Positions 1-7,763 of a DNA stretch of 64,000 nucleotides are shown here, in pieces. The notes beneath the pieces were generated by a model. The model did not search any database. It was not told the DNA's origin and saw only the letters and a program-made list of their open reading frames with translations. Location: positions 657,652-721,651 of the forward strand of contig NZ_KB899241.1 of the NCBI RefSeq assembly GCF_000378125.1, given 5' to 3'. Position numbers and translations under genes: made by a program. Within the stretch, counting starts at the first letter, position 1; each line of letters begins with the position of its first letter. This DNA comes from Rudaea cellulosilytica DSM 22992. Lineage in GTDB: Bacteria; Pseudomonadota; Gammaproteobacteria; Xanthomonadales; Rhodanobacteraceae.

Positions 1-684
1 GGAAAAGCTGAAATCGAGCCCAGGCCGGTCGGTCATCGGCCGCGAGAATTTGAATCTTCCCGCCGCACCCGACTCGGCCAGCTTGGCCAGGGCCGGGCCG
101 CCCGGATACGGCAGGCCCATCAATTTGGCAGTCTTGTCGAAAGCTTCGCCGGCGGCGTCATCGAGCGTGTCGCCAAGCAGGCGGTAGCGGCCGATCCCAC
201 TCACCTCGATCAGCATCGAATGGCCACCGGAGACGAGCAGGGCCACGTACGGCGGCTGCGGCGGATCGGCTTCGAGCATCGGCGCGAGCAGATGCCCTTC
301 CATGTGGTGCACGCCGATCGCCGGAACGTCGAGCGCCCAGGCCAGCGCGCGCGCGCAGGCGGCGCCGACCAGCAGCGCGCCGACTAGACCGGGGCCAGCC
401 GTGTAGGCGACGCCGCCGAGGTTGCGCGTGGTCATGCCGGCACTGCGCAGGGTTTCGCGGATCAGCGGCAGCAGCTTGCGCACGTGGTCGCGGCTGGCCA
501 ACTCGGGCACGACGCCGCCGTAGTCAGCATGCATCTTGATCTGGCTGTAGAGCGTATGCGCGAGGAGGCCCCTCGCCACGTCGTACACGGCCACGCCGGT
601 TTCGTCGCACGAGGTTTCGACGCCGAGCACTGGACCGGCCCCCGCGGTTTCGGGGTGGGGAGTATTTGCAATCGAATGGGTCAT
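1..684 (-). CDS. tsaD: tRNA N6-adenosine threonylcarbamoyltransferase TsaD (3' end outside window)
   Basis: TsaD transfers the threonylcarbamoyl group from TC-AMP onto A37 of ANN-decoding tRNAs, working with TsaB and TsaE in the cytoplasm. The visible 228 codons contain the ATPase-type start GVETSCDET (about residues 21-29), the metal-binding HMEGH (about 127-131) and, at the window edge, the PGLDFSFS segment that precedes the family FSGLKT motif. The C-terminal third is missing because the window ends. The chosen ATG leaves about 18 residues before the conserved VLGVETS; a GTG at 630 would remove them and cannot be excluded. The gene is divergent from rpsU, with 63 bases between starts, a common arrangement in gammaproteobacteria. 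Confidence 0.95.
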   Translation of the reverse strand, partial: MTHSIANTPHPETAGAGPVLGVETSCDETGVAVYDVARGLLAHTLYSQIKMHADYGGVVPELASRDHVRKLLPLIRETLRSAGMTTRNLGGVAYTAGPGLVGALLVGAACARALAWALDVPAIGVHHMEGHLLAPMLEADPPQPPYVALLVSGGHSMLIEVSGIGRYRLLGDTLDDAAGEAFDKTAKLMGLPYPGGPALAKLAESGAAGRFKFSRPMTDRPGLDFSFS

Positions 685-695
685 GGCGCTAGAAT
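666..695 (+). promoter_or_regulatory. Probable sigma-70 promoter of rpsU
   Basis: TTGCAA at 666-671 and TAGAAT at 690-695 are separated by 18 bases and lie 52 bases before the rpsU start. The -35 element falls inside the first codons of the divergent tsaD. Assigned by eye only; no transcript data. Confidence 0.5.
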
Positions 696-747
696 ACACG
701 GCTCACCGCCCCGAGTCGGGCAACCGTTACTGTTTTTTGGAGTTTGC

Positions 748-963
748 ATGCCTTCCGTCAAAGTTCGCGAAAACGAGCCTTTCGAGTTCGCCCTGCGTCG
801 TTTCAAGCGCACCTGCGAAAAGGCCGGCGTCCTCGCCGAGACCCGCAAGCGCGAGTTCTACGAGAAGCCGACCCAGGAACGCAAGCGCAAGGCTGCCGCG
901 GCCGTCAAGCGTCACCTGCGCCGCGTGTCGCGCGACGTGACCAAGCGCCGTCGTCTGTACTGA
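748..963 (+). CDS. rpsU: 30S ribosomal protein S21 (bS21)
   Basis: bS21 is a small basic protein of the 30S platform that helps initiation on natural mRNAs. The reading frame gives exactly 71 residues, the usual length, starting [20 protein letters not shown] and ending in an Arg/Lys-rich tail (KRRRLY). A GGAG Shine-Dalgarno at 739-742 fits the ATG at 748; longer in-frame extensions upstream overlap the tsaD promoter region and are not credible. In many relatives rpsU heads the macromolecular-synthesis operon with dnaG and rpoD; here it is followed by its own terminator, so it is probably monocistronic. Confidence 0.98.
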   Translation: MPSVKVRENEPFEFALRRFKRTCEKAGVLAETRKREFYEKPTQERKRKAAAAVKRHLRRVSRDVTKRRRLY

Positions 964-993
964 TCTGACGACACCGCAAGCGTCTTTCAAGGC

Positions 994-1027
994 GGCCGGT
1001 CGCGCAAGCGTACCGGCCGTTTGTTTT
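994..1027 (+). terminator. Rho-independent terminator after rpsU
   Basis: GGCCGGT at 994-1000 pairs with ACCGGCC at 1012-1018, with further CGC/GCG pairing inside, followed by a T-rich run (GTTTGTTTTATT). It starts 30 bases after the rpsU stop. Confidence 0.75.
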
Positions 1028-1031
1028 ATTT

Positions 1032-1088
1032 GTGCGTTCATCCGTGAACGCAAAGATCACGCAGCGGCCATCCCTGGCCGCACTTCTC
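1032..1088 (+). repeat. Two-hairpin dispersed repeat, copy 1
   Basis: Two perfect 7-bp hairpins lie 12 bases apart: GCGTTCA-TCCG-TGAACGC (1034-1051) and GCGGCCA-TCCC-TGGCCGC (1064-1081), then ACTTCTC. The same 57-base arrangement recurs in reverse orientation at 25502-25558 with 7 differences, two of which compensate each other in the first stem. It lies between the rpsU terminator and yqeY and ends 13 bases before the yqeY start. Extragenic REP-like element; the family could not be named. Confidence 0.8.
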
Positions 1089-1101
1089 CGAGAAAAGAAG
1101 T

Positions 1102-1554
1102 ATGAGCCTCAAGCAACAGCTGACCGAAGACATGAAGACCGCGATGAAGTCGGGCGACCGCACGCGCCTGGAAGTCATCCGTCTGATCAACGCCGCGATC
1201 AAGCAGCGCGAAGTCGACGAGCGCATCATGCTCGACGACGCAGCCGTGCTCGGCGTGCTCGAGAAGATGCTCAAACAGCGCCGCGATTCGATCACCCAGT
1301 TCGAAGCGGCTGCGCGCCACGATCTCGCCGACAAGGAAAAGTTCGAGGTCGGCGTGATCCAACACTATCTGCCGGCGCAGCTCAGCTCCGCGGAAGTCGA
1401 CGCGGCCATCGCCACCGCGATTACCGAAGCGGGCGCCACCAGCGCCAAGGACATGGGCAAGGTCATGGGCCTGGTCAAGCCCAAGGTCGCGGGCCGCACC
1501 GACATGGGCAAGTTGTCGGAGCTGGTCAAGGCCAAACTGGCGGCGCTCGGCTGA
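1102..1554 (+). CDS. GatB/YqeY domain protein
   Basis: A 150-residue protein of the YqeY family, all-helical proteins that resemble the C-terminal tRNA-contacting domain of the amidotransferase subunit GatB. The start MSLKQQLTEDMKTAMKSGD and the GKVMGLVKPKVAGRTD segment (near residue 120) are typical. The exact role is not established, although a tRNA-related function is often assumed. The gene sits between rpsU and dnaG in many proteobacteria, as it does here apart from three inserted genes. A purine-rich GAGAAAAGAAG precedes the ATG. It ends 2 bases before the stop of the convergent ArsR gene. Confidence 0.9.
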   Translation: MSLKQQLTEDMKTAMKSGDRTRLEVIRLINAAIKQREVDERIMLDDAAVLGVLEKMLKQRRDSITQFEAAARHDLADKEKFEVGVIQHYLPAQLSSAEVDAAIATAITEAGATSAKDMGKVMGLVKPKVAGRTDMGKLSELVKAKLAALG

Positions 1555-1556
1555 GC

Positions 1557-2243
1557 TCAGCCGGTCAGGCGGAACTGCCGGCGCAGTTCGAACTCACCCT
1601 GCGCCGTGAAAAGCACCGCGCGCGACCGCCGCACGCGGCGCGCCCAGCCAAGGACAAAGAACCGATCCAATAACGCCGCGCCAAGCGATCCGGCGAGGTG
1701 ATGCCGGCGCGCGCTCCAGTCCAGGCAGGTGCGGCACAGCGGGCGCTTCTGCGCCGACAGCGCGTCCACGTCGATGCCGAAGTCGCGGAAGAAACGGAGG
1801 CCTCGCGCATTGAGCTGCAAGCCGTGTTGCGGCTCGACGAAGCAACGCGGCGCAACCTGTTCGAACAACTCCACGGCGAGATCGCCAGCCAGATGGTCGT
1901 AGCAGACTCGCGCCCGGCGCAATGCCGGATCGCGCGGGCCGAAACGCGGCGGCGACGGTGCGGCCAATCGCGTCGAAACATCGAACAGACTCTCCAGAAG
2001 CTGAGCCACCATGCGGTCGGCGAGCCGGAAGTAGCGATGGCGCCCCTGAGCCTCGACGCTGAGCAACTGCGCGTCGCACAGCCGGCGCAGATGCGAACTC
2101 GCGGTCTGCTTGGTCACGCCGCCGGCATTCGCCAGCTCCGTCGCGGTGAGAGCCTGGCCACCCATCAGGGCCATCAGCAATTTCGCGCGCGCCGGTTCGC
2201 CTATCAGCGCGGCAATGGCGGCAATGTCGGGTTCTTCGCTCAC
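1557..2243 (-). CDS. ArsR-family transcriptional regulator
   Basis: A 228-residue DNA-binding protein. Its N-terminal 85 residues form an ArsR-type winged helix (recognition helix about TKQTASSHLRRL, residues 44-55; wing GRHRYFRLAD). The long C-terminal part holds clustered Cys residues (CRTCLDW) and is typical of the larger ArsR relatives, not of the 100-residue metal sensors, so the ligand is unknown. A GTG start at 2243 is preferred because the conserved domain begins at once; a TTG at 2261 adds six residues. It is divergent from the NIPSNAP gene, with a perfect palindrome between them, suggesting that it represses that gene and itself. Confidence 0.85.
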   Translation of the reverse strand: MSEEPDIAAIAALIGEPARAKLLMALMGGQALTATELANAGGVTKQTASSHLRRLCDAQLLSVEAQGRHRYFRLADRMVAQLLESLFDVSTRLAAPSPPRFGPRDPALRRARVCYDHLAGDLAVELFEQVAPRCFVEPQHGLQLNARGLRFFRDFGIDVDALSAQKRPLCRTCLDWSARRHHLAGSLGAALLDRFFVLGWARRVRRSRAVLFTAQGEFELRRQFRLTG

Positions 2244-2275
2244 GCCACGATGCTGCCACAAGACACGCCGTCATG

Positions 2276-2293
2276 GTTCGATGCGAATCGAAC
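2276..2293. promoter_or_regulatory. Candidate operator of the ArsR regulator
   Basis: A perfect inverted repeat, GTTCGAT-GCGA-ATCGAAC, is partly overlapped by a second one (GAACC-CTTTCC-GGTTC, 2290-2305). Both lie in the 105-base gap between the divergent ArsR and NIPSNAP genes, where an autoregulatory operator is expected. Assignment is from position and symmetry only. Confidence 0.5.
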
Positions 2294-2348
2294 CCTTTCC
2301 GGTTCGGCAACGTTATGTTGAATCCAACCTCAGCATAAGGAAGCCGGC

Positions 2349-2693
2349 ATGAGCATCACCTGTTTCATCCGCTACCAGATCGATCCATTCCAGCGCGCGG
2401 CGTTCGCCGAATATGCCGAGAAATGGTCCACGATCATCCCGCGTTGCGGAGGAGATCTGGTCGGCTACTTCACGCCGTGCGAAGGCACCAACGATATCGG
2501 CTGGGGGTTGATCTCGTGTGAAAGTCTTGCCGCGTACGAGGCGTATCGCGCACGCCTGCGGGCAGATGCGGACGCGCGCGGGAACTTCTTGTTTTCGAGC
2601 GACCGCCGCTTCATCGTGCGCGAGGAGCGTACGTTCCTCGAGAACATCGACGCCACCCTGCACAGACCGGCGGCAAAGGTTATGCGGAAATAG
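2349..2693 (+). CDS. NIPSNAP family protein
   Basis: A 114-residue protein with the dimeric alpha/beta barrel signature of the NIPSNAP family: an N-terminal [11 protein letters not shown] strand, a [11 protein letters not shown] segment and a C-terminal [10 protein letters not shown]. Family members are small soluble proteins of largely unknown function. The ArsR neighbour with shared promoter space is a recurring arrangement in proteobacteria and suggests substrate-dependent induction. The hydrolase gene follows 12 bases downstream, so the two are probably cotranscribed. Nothing in the sequence defines a catalytic residue. Confidence 0.8.
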   Translation: MSITCFIRYQIDPFQRAAFAEYAEKWSTIIPRCGGDLVGYFTPCEGTNDIGWGLISCESLAAYEAYRARLRADADARGNFLFSSDRRFIVREERTFLENIDATLHRPAAKVMRK

Positions 2694-2705
2694 CCGGGCG
2701 CGGGT

Positions 2706-3251
2706 ATGGGTCACTTTCCAGGGAGCGCGAAAATTCTGATGCTGCCGGGCTGCGGCGACTCGGGACCGATGCATTGGCAAAGCCGGTGGGAAGCGGAAAA
2801 CCCCTCGTTCCGGCGCGTCGCGCAAGACGACTGGACGCATCCGGTCTGCAAGGATTGGCGGGCGCGCCTCGAAGATGCGGTCGCGCAAATCGGACCCGAG
2901 ACCGTGCTGGTCGCGCACAGCCTGGGCTGCCTGCTCGTTGCACACTGGGTGGCAAGCACGCACCAGCGCATCAAGGCGGCATTGCTGGTCGCGGTGCCCG
3001 ATCCCGCGGCTCCGGAATTTCCTTCGGCAGCGATCGGCTTTGCGCGTCCGCCGATGCAACCGCTGCCGTTCAGAAGCCTCATTGTCGCCAGCAGCGACGA
3101 TCCGTACGCCGACCTCGGCTATGCGCGTGATTGCGCGACCGCCTGGGGCAGCGAGCTGGTCGCTATCGGCGCGGCAGGGCATATCAATGCTCTGAGCGGC
3201 CTCGGCCGCTGGAGCAAAGGCTTCGAGTTGCTGCGACATCTGTGCAAATAA
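2706..3251 (+). CDS. RBBP9/YdeN-type serine alpha/beta hydrolase
   Basis: A 181-residue compact alpha/beta hydrolase. It has the family start ILMLPGCGDSGPMHWQSRW, the nucleophile elbow VAHSLGC (Ser72), the acid strand ASSDDPYAD (Asp131/132) and the histidine in AAGHINA (His159), so the triad is complete. Members of this family are cytoplasmic esterases or peptidases of unclear physiological substrate. The gene follows the NIPSNAP gene by 12 bases and precedes dnaG by 37 bases. The dnaG promoter elements begin immediately after its stop. Confidence 0.88.
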   Translation: MGHFPGSAKILMLPGCGDSGPMHWQSRWEAENPSFRRVAQDDWTHPVCKDWRARLEDAVAQIGPETVLVAHSLGCLLVAHWVASTHQRIKAALLVAVPDPAAPEFPSAAIGFARPPMQPLPFRSLIVASSDDPYADLGYARDCATAWGSELVAIGAAGHINALSGLGRWSKGFELLRHLCK

Positions 3252-3288
3252 GCTTGGCGGACATCCGTACACGCTAAAATGGCGGTCC

Positions 3289-5031
3289 ATGTCCGGCCGC
3301 ATCCCCGCCCAATTCATCGACGAACTGCTCGCGCGCATCGACATCGTCGAGGTGATAGAGCAGCGCGTGCCGCTGCGCAAGGCTGGGCGCGACTGGAGCG
3401 CACGCTGCCCGTTTCACGACGAGCGCTCGCCGTCGTTCACGGTCAGTCCGGCCAAGCAGTTCTACCACTGCTTCGGCTGTGGCGCGCACGGCAGCGCGAT
3501 CGGGTTCCTGATGAACTACGACCGCATGGAATTTCCCGACGCGGTCGAAGAACTTGCCGCGCGCGTCGGCCTCAAGGTGCCGTACGAGGGCGGCGGCGCG
3601 CGCCCGGTCGAGGATTCGACTGACCTGTACACCCTGCTCGATGCGGCAGCGAAGTTCTATCAGCGCGAGCTGGCGAAGAGCGACAAGGCGCGCGCCTATT
3701 TCGAATCGCGCGGACTCGATGCGGAGACGATCAGCCGCTTCGGCCTCGGCTACGCGCCCGATCAGTGGGATGCGCTGAAAACCGCGCTCGGCACTTCCGC
3801 GCAGCGCATGGCGCTACTCGAAAAGAGCGGCCTGGTCAAAAGCGGCGAGCGCGGCAAGTACGAATATTTCCGCAACCGGGTGATGTTCCCGATCGCCGAC
3901 CGGCGCGGGCGCACGATCGCATTCGGCGGACGCATCCTCGAAAAAACCGAAGACTCCGGCCCGAAGTACCTTAACTCGCCCGAGACGACACTGTTCCATA
4001 AAGGCCAACAACTGTTCGCGCTCTGGCAGGTGCGTCAGGCGCACGCGAAGATTCCGCGCCTGATCGTGGTCGAAGGCTACATGGACGTGATCGCGCTGTT
4101 CCAGCACGGCGTGACCCAGGCCGTCGCCACGCTCGGCACCGCGACCACGCGCGATCATGCCGAACTGCTTTTTCGAAATTGTGCAGATGTATACTTCTGC
4201 TTCGACGGCGACCGTGCGGGTCGCGGCGCGGCGTGGAAGGCGGTCGAGTCGGTGCTGCCGCGCATGCGCGACGGGCGCCAGGCGTTCTTCCTGTTCCTGC
4301 CCGAAGGCGAGGACCCGGATTCGCTCGTGCGCAGCGAAGGACAAGGCGGTTTCGAGGAAAGATTGAAATCGGCGACACCGCTGTCCGAATTCTTCTTCGC
4401 GAACTTGAGCAGCGACGTGAATCTGGCCAGCCTCGACGGCAAGGCGCGCCTCGCCGAACGCGCGCGGCCGCTGCTGACTCAGATTCCCGATGGCGCGTTC
4501 CGCGACCTGATGCTGGCCGAGCTCGACCGGCGCGCGAATGTGACGCTGCGCATCGAAGCGCCCGTGAGCGACACGCCGCGCAAACCGACGCGGCCGCAGG
4601 AGCGCTCGCTCGTGCGCATCGCCGTTGCCCTGCTGCTGCAGAATCCCGGTTTTGCCGCCGCGATCGAGCCACCGCATACGTTCTCCGCGCTGCGCCTGCC
4701 CGGTATCGCGCTGCTCGTCGAAATGATCGCGCTGTGCCGCGAGCGGCGGGAGATTTCCACGGCTGCGATCGTCGATCTCTACGCCGAACGCGAGGAAGGT
4801 CGCGCGCTGCAAAAGCTCGCGGTGATGGAGTTCCCTGGCGGCGAAGACGCCTGGCGCGCGGAGTTCTTCGACGCGCTCAAACAGCTCGATCGGCAGACCA
4901 TGCAGCAGCGCGTGGAAGATCTGATGAAGAAGCAGGCCGACAGTTCGATCACTGCTGTCGAGAAGGACGAGCTGCGCAACCTGCTGCCATTGAAGGGCGC
5001 CCCTTCAGCCAACCCTCCCCCGCAACGATAG
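3289..5031 (+). CDS. dnaG: DNA primase
   Basis: DnaG makes the RNA primers for chromosome replication. Domains in order are: CHC2 zinc finger (Cys40, His43, Cys61, Cys64); RNA-polymerase-like core with TOPRIM motifs VVEGYMDV (about residue 261) and FCFDGDRAG (about 303); and a C-terminal DnaB-binding region. The 580-residue length is normal. A TAAAAT hexamer at 3275-3280, with weak TTGGCG at 3254, would place the transcription start almost on the ATG, so dnaG may have its own nearly leaderless promoter. Unlike the standard rpsU-dnaG-rpoD order, the next gene is a convergent transporter and not rpoD. Confidence 0.97.
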   Translation: MSGRIPAQFIDELLARIDIVEVIEQRVPLRKAGRDWSARCPFHDERSPSFTVSPAKQFYHCFGCGAHGSAIGFLMNYDRMEFPDAVEELAARVGLKVPYEGGGARPVEDSTDLYTLLDAAAKFYQRELAKSDKARAYFESRGLDAETISRFGLGYAPDQWDALKTALGTSAQRMALLEKSGLVKSGERGKYEYFRNRVMFPIADRRGRTIAFGGRILEKTEDSGPKYLNSPETTLFHKGQQLFALWQVRQAHAKIPRLIVVEGYMDVIALFQHGVTQAVATLGTATTRDHAELLFRNCADVYFCFDGDRAGRGAAWKAVESVLPRMRDGRQAFFLFLPEGEDPDSLVRSEGQGGFEERLKSATPLSEFFFANLSSDVNLASLDGKARLAERARPLLTQIPDGAFRDLMLAELDRRANVTLRIEAPVSDTPRKPTRPQERSLVRIAVALLLQNPGFAAAIEPPHTFSALRLPGIALLVEMIALCRERREISTAAIVDLYAEREEGRALQKLAVMEFPGGEDAWRAEFFDALKQLDRQTMQQRVEDLMKKQADSSITAVEKDELRNLLPLKGAPSANPPPQR

Positions 5032-5047
5032 AGCCTTCGGGAGAGGG
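5013..5047. terminator. Hairpin between convergent dnaG and MFS genes
   Basis: CCCTCCCCCG (5013-5022) pairs with CGGGAGAGGG (5038-5047) with one mismatch. It straddles the dnaG stop and ends 9 bases before the end of the facing gene. There is no clear T-run on either strand, so this may be a bidirectional weak terminator or a REP-like hairpin. Confidence 0.4.
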
Positions 5048-5056
5048 CTTCGCGGC

Positions 5057-6355
5057 TCAGTCGTGGACCTGACCCGGCCTGATCGCAAGCAGGGCGAGCA
5101 AGGTCAACAACGCCGCACCGGCCAGATACCAGCCCACTGCGGCGATGCCGTAGTCGCGCGCCAGCGAGGTCGCGAAGTACGGCGCGAGCGAGGCACCGAG
5201 GATGCCGGCGAGATTGAACGCGAGCGAGGCGCCGGTGTAGCGCACCGCGGTCGGGAACAGCTCGGCCATCGCCGTGCCGAGCGGACCGTAGGTCAAGCCC
5301 ATGAGAAACAGTCCGAGGGCGAGGAAGACCAGCACGAGCATCGGTTGATCCTTGACGAACATCGGCCCGAACAGCAGTCCAAAAGCCAGGATCGCGATCG
5401 TCGCGACGATCAGCATCGCGCGCCGGCCGCGCTTGTCGGCAATCACGGCCGACAGCGGGATGGCCACGGCGAACGCGAGCATGGCGAGGATCTGCATGAT
5501 CAGGAACTGGCCGCGCGGATAGGCCAGCGGCCCCGTGCCCCAGCTCAACGAAAACACCGTCATCAAATAGAACAGGACGAAGGTCGCCAGGCAGACGAAC
5601 GTCGCGATCACGAGGATCAGCGCATGGCGCGAGAGCACCGCGCCGATCGGCACCGCGACGCGCTCGTTCTGCTCGATCGCGCGCAGGAATGCCGGCGTCT
5701 CATTCAGGCGCAGGCGCACGTACAGGCCGACCAGGACAAGCAGCGAGGAAAGCAGGAACGGCACGCGCCAGCCCCAGGCGAAGAATTGCGCATCGTTCAT
5801 CGTCGCGGTCAGAACGAGGAAAATTCCGGCCGAGCAGACAAAGCCGATCGGTGCACCGAGCTGCGGAAACATGCCGTACCACGCGCGCTTGCCCGGCGGC
5901 GCGTTCTCGGTCGCGAGCAGCACTGCACCGCCCCACTCGCCGCCGAGGCCGAGGCCCTGGCCGAAACGGCAGAGCACGAGCAGCAACGGCGCGGCGACAC
6001 CGATTGCGGCATAGGTCGGCAACAGGCCGATGATCACGGTCGACACGCCCATCGTCAGCAACGCGGCGACGAGAGTCGCCTTGCGTCCGACACGGTCGCC
6101 AAAATGGCCGAACACGGCCGAACCGACCGGGCGTGCGAAGAAGGCGACGGCGAACGTCGCGAACGACTGCAGCTGCGCCGAGGTCGGGTCGCCAGCAGGG
6201 AAGAACAGCTTCGGGAACACGAGTACCGCAGCCGTGGCGAAGATGTAGAAATCGAAGAACTCGATCGTCGTGCCGATCAGGCTCGCGAACAACACACGCC
6301 ATTTGGAGTTCACCGCAACTTCGCCGGTTTCGACCAGCGCCGCATTACTTGCCAT
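5057..6355 (-). CDS. Major facilitator transporter, metabolite:H+ symporter type
   Basis: A 432-residue inner-membrane carrier with about 12 hydrophobic segments. The loop GHFGDRVGRK (the MFS motif between helices 2 and 3), the early FFDFYIFATAAVLVFPKLFF and the RFGQGLGLGGEWGGAVL segment fit the metabolite:H+ symporter branch (ProP/ShiA/KgtP-like), whose substrates are osmolytes or carboxylates. The substrate cannot be read from sequence. The ATG at 6355 was chosen because the following residues lead straight into helix 1; upstream in-frame codons belong to the preceding gene. It overlaps the stop of the lipoprotein gene by 11 bases, indicating one operon. Confidence 0.88.
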   Translation of the reverse strand: MASNAALVETGEVAVNSKWRVLFASLIGTTIEFFDFYIFATAAVLVFPKLFFPAGDPTSAQLQSFATFAVAFFARPVGSAVFGHFGDRVGRKATLVAALLTMGVSTVIIGLLPTYAAIGVAAPLLLVLCRFGQGLGLGGEWGGAVLLATENAPPGKRAWYGMFPQLGAPIGFVCSAGIFLVLTATMNDAQFFAWGWRVPFLLSSLLVLVGLYVRLRLNETPAFLRAIEQNERVAVPIGAVLSRHALILVIATFVCLATFVLFYLMTVFSLSWGTGPLAYPRGQFLIMQILAMLAFAVAIPLSAVIADKRGRRAMLIVATIAILAFGLLFGPMFVKDQPMLVLVFLALGLFLMGLTYGPLGTAMAELFPTAVRYTGASLAFNLAGILGASLAPYFATSLARDYGIAAVGWYLAGAALLTLLALLAIRPGQVHD

Positions 6356-6803
6356 CGCCACACACCTCGCTGCCTTTGTCGAACACGATACGCCACACAC
6401 CGGACGGCTGGCGCTGCCAGATCGAATTGAACGTGGCGATGATCTTGCCGTCGGCACCCCGCACCGGCCCCGTGCTCAGCGCGAGCAGGCCCGAATCGAG
6501 TACCTCGACCTGCGCCGGCTCCCACGAGAACGGGGCGGCGGACTGCTCGAAATACTTCTTCCAGCCCGCCGCGACCTGGGCCTTGCCGCGCAGCGGCTCC
6601 TTGCCGCCGAAGAAGATCGCATCCTCTCCGAGGAAGCCCGCGAAGGCCGCGTGGTCGCGATCGGCCATGGTTTTCGCGAACGCGCGTTCGGTCGCCTCGA
6701 CCTCCCGCTGCGCCTGCGCACGCGGAATTTTCTGCGCCGTGCCCGCGCACCCCGCGGTGACGAGGACGGCGAGCAATAGCATCCATATCGACCCGTATTT
6801 CAT
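6345..6803 (-). CDS. SnoaL-like/DUF4440 lipoprotein
   Basis: A 152-residue exported protein. The N-terminus MKYGSIWMLLLAVLVTAGC is a lipoprotein signal with lipobox TAGC (Cys about 19). The mature part has the DUF4440/SnoaL-like pattern: a helix with ATERAFAKTMADRDHAAF, then EDAIFFGG and a final strand FNSIWQRQPSGVWRIVFDKG. This cone-like fold is used by many small binding proteins and cyclases, so no reaction is assigned. The start at 6803 is the only one that yields a signal peptide. It is cotranscribed with the downstream transporter (11-base overlap) and divergent from the cold-shock gene. Confidence 0.8.
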   Translation of the reverse strand: MKYGSIWMLLLAVLVTAGCAGTAQKIPRAQAQREVEATERAFAKTMADRDHAAFAGFLGEDAIFFGGKEPLRGKAQVAAGWKKYFEQSAAPFSWEPAQVEVLDSGLLALSTGPVRGADGKIIATFNSIWQRQPSGVWRIVFDKGSEVCGDGK

Positions 6804-7059
6804 CAATCCCCCTGCGATTTGACCCCGATTGTGACAGGTGACGCACTGCTTGCGCAGCGTCCGGTGTGGCTTTTCCGTTAATTTGCCTGTATTGTGCACG
6901 CACTGCGTTTTGCAAAGGTCACAGTGCACCGTGGCCGTTGGGTCGATCCAACGAACCGCTTCACGTTTCGCCCGTGTTCTCCTTTCGCAATCACAGTCTC
7001 GGTTTCGGGTCTCCCGAAGTCGCGATTTTTCTTTCACTCATCTTTGCAAGGAGTTAAAC
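6804..7059 (+). promoter_or_regulatory. Long leader region before the cold-shock gene
   Basis: These 256 bases carry no convincing gene. Cold-shock genes often have a long structured 5' leader acting as an RNA thermosensor, and the space would allow one, but no cold-box sequence was identified. The start-proximal end holds an AAGGAG Shine-Dalgarno at 7048-7053. Confidence 0.35.
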
Positions 7060-7269
7060 ATGGCTGACCGTCAGACCGGCACCGTGAAATGGTTCAACGA
7101 CGCTAAGGGCTTTGGCTTCATCACCCCGGAAAGCGGCGCGGACCTGTTCGTCCACTTCCGTTCGATCCAGGGTTCGGGTTTCAAGACCCTGCAGGAAGGC
7201 CAGAAGGTCACCTTCGTGACCGTGCAGGGCCCGAAGGGCCTGCAGGCCGATCAGGTTCAAGTCGCCTGA
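7060..7269 (+). CDS. CspA-family cold-shock protein
   Basis: A 69-residue single-strand nucleic-acid chaperone consisting of one cold-shock domain. RNP1 is KGFGFI (residues 16-21) and RNP2 is LFVHF (29-33), with the aromatic W11/F12 of [11 protein letters not shown]. An AAGGAG ribosome-binding site lies 6 bases before the ATG. It stands alone between a divergent lipoprotein gene and a strong terminator. Several paralogues are usual per genome, so the specific csp letter is not assigned, and whether expression is cold-induced cannot be told from sequence. Confidence 0.96.
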   Translation: MADRQTGTVKWFNDAKGFGFITPESGADLFVHFRSIQGSGFKTLQEGQKVTFVTVQGPKGLQADQVQVA

Positions 7270-7288
7270 CCAAATCGGTTCCGATCAA

Positions 7289-7318
7289 AAGCCCCGCTCT
7301 CATGCGGGGCTTTTTTTT
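7289..7318 (+). terminator. Rho-independent terminator of the cold-shock gene
   Basis: AAGCCCCGC and GCGGGGCTT form a 9-bp stem with a TCTCAT loop, followed by an unbroken T-run, 20 bases after the stop codon. A textbook intrinsic terminator. Confidence 0.95.
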
Positions 7319-7629
7319 GCCCGTGCGAATGCACGGCCCCACGAGTCGCCTGCGTCGTGGCAGGGCAGCCCACGACTGTGTCTCGCGCTCAACAGTCGTC
7401 GAGATTCGGATCGCGCGTCGCGAGTTGCCGCCGCGGCGCGCTCCGGATGTGCGCATTAATTGGCAGTTCGCGGAAAGAACTTAAAAAAGTTTTCGTCCTC
7501 AGCGGCCCAATGCTGAAACGATCACACATTTTTAGTTGCGACCTTCCTAATATCTTTTCCGGGGTTTTAATACCGCGCTTCAATTCGCTCGATCTGCGAT
7601 TGAAGAACTAAAATCAGGGGAAAGTAATT
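7319..7629. other. Intergenic region before the roadblock/GTPase cluster
   Basis: About 310 bases with no supported gene. The second half (about 7480-7630) is markedly more AT-rich than its surroundings (for example TTAAAAAAGTTTTCG near 7482 and TTTTAATACCG near 7564), so it likely contains the cluster promoter. No known riboswitch or small RNA consensus could be matched by eye. Confidence 0.4.
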
Positions 7630-7752
7630 ATGGGCATTCGCTACCCTGGCGCTGGGGTCGGGCTTGTGCGGCCTGCGAAAATGCACGGAACTGCGACAGG
7701 CAGCTCGCCCGTCGCCGCGGCGACTCCTTCTTCTTCTCGCACGACCGGTTAG
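7630..7752 (+). CDS. Possible 40-residue leader peptide
   Basis: A 40-codon frame with a well-placed AGGGGA ribosome-binding site at 7617-7622 ends at a TAG 11 bases before the ATG of the next gene, which itself has no recognisable ribosome-binding site. That suggests translational coupling through a short upstream frame. The peptide (MGIRYPGAGVGLVRPAK...) has no recognisable domain. It could equally be the start of a longer protein interrupted by a frame change, or non-coding. Confidence 0.3.
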   Translation: MGIRYPGAGVGLVRPAKMHGTATGSSPVAAATPSSSRTTG

Positions 7753-7763
7753 CGCGCCTCGCC

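Noticed and set aside
5063-6430. 455-codon plus-strand frame opposite the MFS gene
   Set aside because: Low-complexity Arg/Gln/His shadow; the minus-strand gene has clear transporter helices.
7560-7700. Possible cyclic-di-GMP or similar riboswitch before the GTPase cassette
   Set aside because: No conserved core sequence could be matched by eye.
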